This document shows positions 1 to 5,596 of a stretch of DNA of 8,619 nucleotides, one piece after another. Within the stretch, counting starts at the first letter, position 1; each line of letters opens with the position of its first letter. The DNA comes from DASSUW01 sp035717845 (GTDB taxonomy: Bacteria; Actinomycetota; Thermoleophilia; Solirubrobacterales; Solirubrobacteraceae): assembly GCA_035717845.1 (NCBI GenBank), contig DASTIC010000334.1, positions 1 to 8,619 on the forward strand, read 5' to 3'. Under the pieces are notes generated by a model that had not been told where the DNA came from, did not search any database, and saw only the letters and a list, made by a program, of their open reading frames with translations. Both the position numbers and the translations under genes were made by a program.

Positions 1-16
1 CATCTTCAGAATGTGA
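1..16 (+). CDS. mccB: Methylcrotonoyl-CoA carboxylase beta subunit, last codons only (runs off left edge)
   Basis: Only the residues Ile-Phe-Arg-Met and the stop TGA at 14-16 are visible. The assignment rests on the copy at 691-706, where the same bases end a recognisable carboxyltransferase C-terminus (FGIFRM, the usual end of this family). The beta subunit carries out the carboxyltransferase step of leucine breakdown, carboxylating 3-methylcrotonyl-CoA using biotin on the alpha subunit. The main body of the gene should lie left of the window. That it is intact there is inferred from the tandem duplication geometry, not seen. Confidence 0.7.
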
Positions 17-338
17 GCGAGTCGGAGAGCCCGTGAGCGATCGGAGGAAGAGACGATGGTGACGGAAGACCGCCTGCGGACGCTGCTCCGCATCGCCGAG
101 AGCGCCCACGCCGCCTACGAGGCGGAGCGCGGCGAGCCCGACGACGACTGGCCGACCTGGTAAGCGTCGTTCATCGTGACGCGGCTGAGCGAGGAGCCGA
201 ACGCGGGACCGCACACGCTCAACCTCGACGACGAGGAGCACCGGCTGCTGCTCGCCGCCGTGCACTCCTACCTCGACGACTTCGGACACGAGGAGGCGGA
301 CGTGCTGCGGCGCGTGAAGGAGCTCCACGCGAAGCTCG
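1..338 (+). repeat. Tandem duplication, left copy (period 690 bp)
   Basis: Bases 1-338 align without gaps to 691-1028, with nine differences by my count (138, 163, 200, 202, 208, 235, 286, 307, 313). Identity stops abruptly at 339, where this copy switches from the small gene into carboxylase sequence. The left boundary is outside the window, so the full unit is 690 bp: the carboxylase 3' end plus the 5' two-thirds of the small gene. Confidence 0.93.
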
Positions 339-706
339 TCATGGCCGTGGCCTGCGCGGACGTGCCCAAGTTCACCGTCGTCACCGGCGGCTCGTTCGGC
401 GCCGGCAACTACGCGATGTGCGGCCGGGCCTACGAGCCGCGGCAGCTCTGGATGTGGCCGAACGCGCGCATCTCCGTGATGGGCGGCGAGCAGGCGGCGA
501 CCGTGCTCTCGATGGTCGGCGACGCCGATCCCGACGAGATCCGCGCGAAGTACGAGGCGGAGGGGAACCCCTACCACTCGACGGCGCGGCTGTGGGACGA
601 CGGCATCATCGATCCGCTCGACACGCGACGGGTGCTGGCGCTCGGCATCTCGGCGGCGCTGAACGCGCCGATCCCCGAGTCGACCTTCGGCATCTTCAGA
701 ATGTGA
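56..706 (+). pseudogene. Chimeric pseudogene: small gene copy 1 with nonsense codon, fused in frame to an MCC beta-subunit C-terminal fragment
   Basis: The copy starts at ATG 56 behind a good ribosome binding site (GGAGGA at 43-48). It matches the downstream intact gene until TAA at 161-163, where the other copy has TAC (Tyr), so the product would be 35 residues. Past the stop the same frame stays open. It gives the rest of the small protein up to its HAKL, then switches at about 339 into the C-terminal ~122 residues of a methylcrotonoyl-CoA carboxylase beta subunit. Recognisable family stretches are GGSFGAGNYAMCGRAYEPR, WPNARISVMGGEQAA, EGNPYHSTARLWDDGIIDP and SAALNAPIPESTFGIFRM. The fragment lacks the N-terminal half of the carboxyltransferase, so it cannot be an active enzyme. 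A GTG at 176 could restart the frame, but I see no ribosome binding site before it. Most likely dead by-product of a tandem duplication; a translated remnant cannot be excluded. Confidence 0.85.
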
Positions 707-1028
707 GCGAGTCGGAGAGCCCGTGAGCGATCGGAGGAAGAGACGATGGTGACGGAAGACCGCCTGCGGACGCTGCTCCGCATCGCCGAGAGCGCCCACG
801 CCGCCTACGAGGCGGAGCGCGGCGAGCGCGACGACGACTGGCCGACCTGGTACGCGTCGTTCATCGTGACGCGGCTGAGCGAGGAGCCGGATGCGGGGCC
901 GCACACGCTCAACCTCGACGACGAAGAGCACCGGCTGCTGCTCGCCGCCGTGCACTCCTACCTCGACGACTTCGGCCACGAGGAGGCGGACGTGCTCCGG
1001 CGGGTGAAGGAGCTCCACGCGAAGCTCG
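691..1028 (+). repeat. Tandem duplication, right copy (period 690 bp)
   Basis: This copy matches 1-338 with about 97% identity and includes the last codons of the carboxylase, a 39-bp spacer, the ribosome binding site and most of the small gene. It diverges from the left copy at 1029, where it continues to the natural end of the small gene. Confidence 0.93.
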
Positions 1029-1039
1029 CCGCCTCCTGA
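746..1039 (+). CDS. Small conserved-looking protein of unknown function, 97 residues (intact copy)
   Basis: ATG at 746 is preceded by GGAGGA at 733-738 with a 7-base spacer, which fixes the start. The protein is soluble and acidic, with no signal peptide or membrane segment. The N-terminal half is helical-looking and contains a Trp/Tyr-rich stretch, DDDWPTWYASFI (about residues 29-40). The second half (LDDEEHRLLLAAVHSYLDDFG, then a charged helix ending KELHAKLAAS) looks like a second helical unit. I do not recognise the family. It sits 39 bp after the carboxylase end in both duplication copies and 3 bp before the next gene. It is therefore probably cotranscribed with a leucine-catabolism gene, but a role there is not shown. 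It is the only unbroken copy in the window. Confidence 0.85.
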   Translation: MVTEDRLRTLLRIAESAHAAYEAERGERDDDWPTWYASFIVTRLSEEPDAGPHTLNLDDEEHRLLLAAVHSYLDDFGHEEADVLRRVKELHAKLAAS

Positions 1040-1042
1040 GCG

Positions 1043-1372
1043 GTGGTCGTCCGCATCGTCCTCTGGAGCCTCGCCGACTCGAAGACGACGATCGGTGAGC
1101 TGCGTCGCTACCTGCGCGACGAGTCCGTCGACGCGTTCGCGGAGGTCGAAGGCCTTCGCTTCAAGGCGTGGATCTCCGACGAGGCCGGCGAGCGCTGGGG
1201 CGCCTTCTACCTCTTCGAGTCACGTGAGGCGGCCGACCAGGAGCTGCCCGGCCGCGTGCGCGAGCTGGCCGGGAAGCCGCCCGATCTCGTGGAGGAGTTC
1301 GATCTCGAGGCGACGGTCGAAGGCCGGTATGCGATCGAGGAGCTCTCGCGCCTCGGGCTCGCGTTCGAGTAG
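1043..1372 (+). CDS. YdhR-like small protein, putative monooxygenase fold, 109 residues
   Basis: The frame starts with GTG three bases after the upstream stop, so it is likely translationally coupled; no separate ribosome binding site is clear. The pattern GLRFKAWISDEAGERWGAFYLFES, then a helix (REAADQELPGRVRELAG) and a final strand with EEFDLEATV, follows the order of YdhR-type dimeric alpha/beta-barrel proteins: GF.WK.W followed by GGIYLF, a helix and VFDV. The beta-alpha-beta arrangement is what I see; enzyme activity is only a family suggestion, and YdhR itself has no firmly assigned substrate. There is no signal peptide. The stop codon TAG (1370-1372) directly abuts the stop of the convergent gene at 1373. 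Confidence 0.7.
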   Translation: MVVRIVLWSLADSKTTIGELRRYLRDESVDAFAEVEGLRFKAWISDEAGERWGAFYLFESREAADQELPGRVRELAGKPPDLVEEFDLEATVEGRYAIEELSRLGLAFE

Positions 1373-4300
1373 TCAGCGCGCGCGCACGGTGAAGGTGCTC
1401 GAGCCGAGCGGCCGGCCGTACCGCGGCTGCGCCCGCGTGCCGCGGGCGGCCCAGACCCACCAGGTGTAGACGCCCGGTTCGAGCCGCCGGCGCTCCCCGC
1501 CGAACGTCCAGCCGTCCCGGACGCGCAAGGTCGGCTGCTTCGGCCACGCGCTCAGGATCTTCCGGCCGCCGCGCAGCAGCTGCACGTTGTAGAAGCGCGC
1601 GCCGGCGACGGCTTCCCAGGCGAGTGTCAGCGGGCCCCGAACGACGGCGCCGGCAACGGGCCGGTAGAGCGGCGGCCGAACCCTCACGCTCACCGTGCCG
1701 CGGGCGACGTTGCCCGCGGCGTCCGAGGCGCGGAGCTCGTAGCGATAGCGGACGCCGGCGCGCACCGTGCGGTCGGCGAAGCTCGTCCCCCTGCCGCGGT
1801 AGACGACCGACGAGCGGGCGCGGTTCCGGCCCGGCGTGCGGCTCAACTGCACGGAGACGGCGTCGCGGGAGCGCTGCCACGAGAGCGTCGCCGCCCCCCG
1901 CACCATCCGCACCGCCAGCTTGCCGAGGGCAGGCGCCGTCCCGTCGTAGCGGAATGCATGGACGCCTTCGCCCGCGTTGCCGGCGTGGTCGCGGCAGGTG
2001 CCGCCGACGAGGCCGTTCGCGCGGTCGGGACCGGCGTAGCGGACGGGCGCGGCGCACGACTCGATCCCGGACGTCGCGTCGGTGGCCGCGAAGCTGACCG
2101 TGAGGGCGCGCCGGTACCAGCCGGCGCCGTCCGGCGGCCGGTCGGCGGACGCCGTGACCGTCGGCGCGGTCGCGTCGTACCTGAGCGAGACGCTCGCCGC
2201 GGCGCTGTTCCCCGCGTTGTCGCGGCAGGTGGCGGTCAGGACGACGCCGGCGCTGTCAGGCCCCCCGTACCCCGGGGTGGTGCACGACGCGAGGCCGGAC
2301 GCCGCGTCCGCGCCGCTCGCGACCACCGCCACCGGGCGGTTGTACCAGCCGTTGCCGTCCGGGGCGCGCGCCAGGCCGGCGGACATGCTCGGCGAGGTCG
2401 TGTCGTACCGGACCGTGAACACCGCGCTGCCGGTGTTCCCGGCGACGTCCGTGCAGCTGCCGCCGAGGGCGGCGCCGCTCGTGTCCGGGCCGGCGTACCG
2501 CGCGGGCGCGGTACACGCGGCGACCCCGGACGCCGGGTCGGCGCCGACGAAGCTGACGGTCACCGGCTCCCGGTACCAGCCGCCGTCACCCCGGTCCGGG
2601 ACGGCCGTCGTCGTGGGCGGCGTCGCGTCGTAGTCGAGCGTCACCCCGGCCGTGCCGGTGTTGCCGGCCGCGTCCGTGCAGCCGCCGCCCACCGGCCGGG
2701 CCGCTCCGTCGGGCCCGTCGTAGGTCGCTCCCGCGCACGTGGCGAGACCGGAGGTGGCATCGGAGCCCGTGAGGGCGACGGCGACGGGCCGGTTGTACCA
2801 GCCGTTCGCGTCCGGGGGCCGCGCGAACGACGCGGTCGCGGTCGGCGGGGTGGCGTCGTAGTCGATCGTGGCCGTCACGGGCGCGCTCACGTTCCCGGCG
2901 ACGTCGGTGCACGTGCCGGCGGCCTGACGATCCGCCCCGTCAGGCCCGGCGTACCCGCCGCCGCAGCTGCCGACCCCCGACGTCGCATCCGAGCCCGTGA
3001 GCGCGAACGAGACCGCGTGGTTGTACCAGCCGTTCGCGTCCGGGCCACGCGCGAGCGAGCCCGACGCCGTCGGCGGCGTCGCGTCGTACTTGAGCGTCGC
3101 GGCCACGGCGGCGTTCGTGTTCCCGGCGCGGTCCGTGCACGAGCCTCCGATCGTCTGCGCCGGCCCGTCGGGGCCGGTGTAGCTCGGCCCCGTGCACGAT
3201 GCGACCCCGGAGGTCGCGTCGCTGCCGGTCACGCCGAGGGCGACCGGGCGGTTGTACCAGCCGTTGGCGTCGGGCGGCCGCGCGAGGGCGCCGGTCGCCG
3301 AGGGCGGTGTCGAGTCGTACTTGAACGCCAGGGTGACCGGGCTGCTCGTGTTGCCCGCCCGGTCCGTGCAGGCGCCCGAGCGGGAGACCTCCGCGTCGTC
3401 GGGGCCGGCGTAGGTCACCGGCGCGGTGCAGGTGTCTGGGCCCGACGCGTCGCCGGCGGCCTGGGAGAAGGCGATCGCGAGCGCGTGGTTGTACCAGCCG
3501 CTCGAGTCGGGAGGCCGGCTCGCCGCGGCGACCGCCGTCGGTGGGGTCGCGTCGTAGTCGAGGCTCGCGCCCGCGGGCGGGCTGACGTTCCCGGCCAGAT
3601 CGGCGCAGGTCCCCGAGACCACGCGAGCCGCGCCGTCGGGACCCGAGTACGTCGGCGTCGAGCACGACGCCAGGCCGGAGGTGGCGTCCGAGCCGGTGAC
3701 GGTCAAGCCGACGGGTCGGTTGTACCAGCCGTTCCGATCGGGGACGCGCGCGAGAGCGGCGGACGCGGACGGCGGGGTCGCGTCGTACTTGAACGCGAGC
3801 GCCGCCGGCGCGCTCGTGTTCCCGGCCCGGTCGGTGCACGTGCCGGAGCGGGAGGCGGCGGCGGCGTCCGGCCCGGAGTAGCTCGCGGGTGCGGTGCAGC
3901 TGCCGGGGCCCGACAGATCGCCGGCCGCCTGCGCGAACGAGACGGTCAACGGCTGGCGGTACCAGCCGTTCGCGTTCGGCGGCCGATCCGCCGCCGCAAC
4001 CGCGGTCGGCGGGGTCGCGTCGTACTTGAACGCGAGCGCCGCCGGCGCGCTCGTGTTCCCGGCGTTGTCCGTGCAGGTACCGGCGCGGGAGGCGCTCGCG
4101 TCGTCCGGGCCTGCGTAGGTCACCTGCGCACTGCACGTGTCGGCGCCCGACACGTCACTCCCGGCGGGGGCGAACGAGATCGTCAGCGGCGCCCGGTACC
4201 AGCCGTTCGCATCGGGTGCCCTGCTGGCCGAGGCCGCCGCGCCCGGCGGTGTCGCGTCGTACTTGAGCGTCGCCGTCGCAGGCGCGCTCGTGTTGCCCGC

Positions 4301-5548
4301 TCGATCCGCGCACGTGCCCGACACGGTGCGCGACGCCCCGTCAGGCCCCGCGTAGACCGGGCTCGTGCACGACGCGAGGCCGGAGGTGATGTCTGCTCCG
4401 GTCACGTCGAGTCCGACGGGGTGGTTGTACCAGCCGTTCCGGTCCGGGCCACGCGCGAGCGTGCCGGAGGCGGTCGGCGGCGTGGCGTCGTACTTGAACG
4501 CGAGGGAGGCCGGGCTGCCGGTGTTCCCCGCCCTGTCGGTGCAGCTTCCCGCCCGAGAGACCGCGGCGTCGTCCGGCCCGGAGTAGGTCACCGCCGGTGT
4601 GCACGAGCCAGGGCCGGACAGGTCACCCGGGGCTTGCGCGAAGGAGATCGTGACCGCGTGGTTGAACCACCCGTTCGCGTCCGGGGCCCGGCTCGCGGCC
4701 GCGGTCGCCGCCGGTGGGGTCGAGTCGTACTTGAACTCGAGCGCGACCGGGCTGCTCGTGTTCCCGGCGCGATCGGTGCAGGTGCCCGATCTCGAGATCG
4801 TGGCCGCGTCGGGGCCGGCGTAGGCGACCGCCGAGCTGCAGGTGCCCGCACCGGAGACGTCTCCGGGGGCCTGGGCGAAGGAGATCGTCAGCGGCGCCCG
4901 GTACCAGCCGTTGGCATCGGGCGCCCGGCTCGCCGACGCGGTCGCCGAGGGCGGCGAGGCGTCGTACTGCAGCGACAGCGCGCCGGAGCTCGTGTTGCCG
5001 GCCACGTCCGTGCAGCTGCCGTGGGCCGACGCCGTCGCCGAGTCGGGCCCGCCGTACGAGCTGCCGGCGCACGACCCGATCCCCGAGACCGTGTCGGTCG
5101 CCGTGAACGTCACGACGACCGGCCGGTTGTACCAGCCGTTCGCGTCGGGCGGCCTCGCCGCGGTCCCGGCCGGGACGCTCGGCAGCGTCTTGTCGAGCTT
5201 CAGCGTGGCGGTCGACGAGGCAGTGCCGCCGTGGCTCGTCGCGGTGCACGTGTGGCTCGTCGTGCCTTCGGTGCTGACGAGCTTCGCGATCTCGCAGCCC
5301 GTCGTCGAGATCAGCCCCTCGGGCTCGAGCACGCTCCACCGGATCGTGACGTCGCTCCGGAACCAGCCGTTCGTCCCGGCGGTGCCCGAGAGCGTGAAGC
5401 TGACCACCGGCGCGCTCGTGTCGTGGTCGGCGCTCGCGGTCGGCAAGAACGCGAGCGCACCCGCGAGCACGACCACACTCAGCCGCACCGCCCTCGACGG
5501 ACGGGTTCTCGGTGCCGCAGCGACGATCCATCCTCGGCGTCCGACCAT
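1373..5548 (-). CDS. Large secreted protein with 14 Cys-paired Ig-like repeats, 1391 residues
   Basis: ATG at 5548 follows GGAAGG (5555-5560) with a 6-base spacer. Residues 1-40 form a signal peptide (basic start, hydrophobic LSVVVLAGALAFL, likely cut after TASA). Residues about 44-124 are a divergent first Ig-like module with one Cys pair. Fourteen tandem repeats of 75-79 residues fill 125-1207. Their consensus is (A/S)R.PDANGWYN.PV, a core strand, D..SG..SC, Y.GPD, G(T/S)C.D.AGNTS, YDATPP. Each has two cysteines about 19 residues apart, likely a disulfide, implying folding outside the cell. Residues 1208-1300 look fibronectin type III-like (VRYRYELRASDAAGNVARG). Residues 1301-1391 form a terminal module shared with the neighbouring paralogue. 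I see no LPXTG signal or terminal membrane helix. The architecture suggests an extended rod at the surface; ligand or function is unknown. It lies last in the operon, 48 bp after the paralogue. Confidence 0.9.
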   Translation of the reverse strand: MVGRRGWIVAAAPRTRPSRAVRLSVVVLAGALAFLPTASADHDTSAPVVSFTLSGTAGTNGWFRSDVTIRWSVLEPEGLISTTGCEIAKLVSTEGTTSHTCTATSHGGTASSTATLKLDKTLPSVPAGTAARPPDANGWYNRPVVVTFTATDTVSGIGSCAGSSYGGPDSATASAHGSCTDVAGNTSSGALSLQYDASPPSATASASRAPDANGWYRAPLTISFAQAPGDVSGAGTCSSAVAYAGPDAATISRSGTCTDRAGNTSSPVALEFKYDSTPPAATAAASRAPDANGWFNHAVTISFAQAPGDLSGPGSCTPAVTYSGPDDAAVSRAGSCTDRAGNTGSPASLAFKYDATPPTASGTLARGPDRNGWYNHPVGLDVTGADITSGLASCTSPVYAGPDGASRTVSGTCADRAGNTSAPATATLKYDATPPGAAASASRAPDANGWYRAPLTISFAPAGSDVSGADTCSAQVTYAGPDDASASRAGTCTDNAGNTSAPAALAFKYDATPPTAVAAADRPPNANGWYRQPLTVSFAQAAGDLSGPGSCTAPASYSGPDAAAASRSGTCTDRAGNTSAPAALAFKYDATPPSASAALARVPDRNGWYNRPVGLTVTGSDATSGLASCSTPTYSGPDGAARVVSGTCADLAGNVSPPAGASLDYDATPPTAVAAASRPPDSSGWYNHALAIAFSQAAGDASGPDTCTAPVTYAGPDDAEVSRSGACTDRAGNTSSPVTLAFKYDSTPPSATGALARPPDANGWYNRPVALGVTGSDATSGVASCTGPSYTGPDGPAQTIGGSCTDRAGNTNAAVAATLKYDATPPTASGSLARGPDANGWYNHAVSFALTGSDATSGVGSCGGGYAGPDGADRQAAGTCTDVAGNVSAPVTATIDYDATPPTATASFARPPDANGWYNRPVAVALTGSDATSGLATCAGATYDGPDGAARPVGGGCTDAAGNTGTAGVTLDYDATPPTTTAVPDRGDGGWYREPVTVSFVGADPASGVAACTAPARYAGPDTSGAALGGSCTDVAGNTGSAVFTVRYDTTSPSMSAGLARAPDGNGWYNRPVAVVASGADAASGLASCTTPGYGGPDSAGVVLTATCRDNAGNSAAASVSLRYDATAPTVTASADRPPDGAGWYRRALTVSFAATDATSGIESCAAPVRYAGPDRANGLVGGTCRDHAGNAGEGVHAFRYDGTAPALGKLAVRMVRGAATLSWQRSRDAVSVQLSRTPGRNRARSSVVYRGRGTSFADRTVRAGVRYRYELRASDAAGNVARGTVSVRVRPPLYRPVAGAVVRGPLTLAWEAVAGARFYNVQLLRGGRKILSAWPKQPTLRVRDGWTFGGERRRLEPGVYTWWVWAARGTRAQPRYGRPLGSSTFTVRAR
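1928..5176 (-). repeat. Array of 14 tandem Ig-like repeats (225-237 bp each)
   Basis: The repeat borders, counted from the translated protein, fall at residues 125, 202, 281, 360, 437, 516, 595, 672, 751, 828, 904, 980, 1055 and 1131, ending at 1207. At DNA level a marker close to gttgtaccagccgttcgcgt (the NGWYN codons, plus strand) recurs every 225-237 bp. Two main types exist: A (79 residues; SFAQA..D.SG, Y.GPD...SRSGTC) in repeats 2, 3, 5, 6 and 8, and B (76-77 residues; VTGSDATSG, GPDGA, SGTC) in repeats 4, 7, 9, 10, 11 and 13. Repeats 12 and 14 share an ARYAGPD/VRYAGPD form. Confidence 0.93.
3536..4945 (-). repeat. Three-domain block duplicated in tandem (2 x 705 bp)
   Basis: Repeats 2-3-4 (4241-4945) and 5-6-7 (3536-4240) are each exactly 235 residues and match one to one. 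Repeats 2 and 5 alone share WYRAPLTISFA. Repeats 3 and 6 alone share GDLSGPGSCT with YSGPD. Repeats 4 and 7 alone share PDRNGWYN.PVGL with SGTCAD. A 32-base run is identical at 4176-4207 and 4881-4912, exactly 705 bp apart. The block was therefore probably copied as a unit of three domains. Confidence 0.8.
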
Positions 5549-5554
5549 CGTGCA

Positions 5555-5560
5555 CCTTCC
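5555..5560 (-). promoter_or_regulatory. Ribosome binding site of the 1391-residue gene
   Basis: GGAAGG lies six bases before ATG 5548 in the 48-bp gap after the upstream paralogue, and decides this start. The gap (5549-5596) shows no hairpin or promoter-like element, so the two genes are probably cotranscribed. Confidence 0.65.
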
Positions 5561-5596
5561 GCGTCCACGCTCTGCTCACTCCGGGCGGTTCTGTCG

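Noticed and set aside
176..706. A functional 176-residue carboxylase-like protein from GTG 176
   Set aside because: No ribosome binding site precedes the GTG. The reading begins inside a nonsense-broken gene, and the carboxylase part lacks most of the enzyme. It is better read as part of the chimeric pseudogene.
1928..5176. A CRISPR-like or non-coding satellite array, suggested by the regularly spaced gttgtaccagccgtt motif
   Set aside because: The period is 225-237 bp, the repeats are imperfect and every unit keeps one open frame with conserved protein motifs. It is a protein-domain array.
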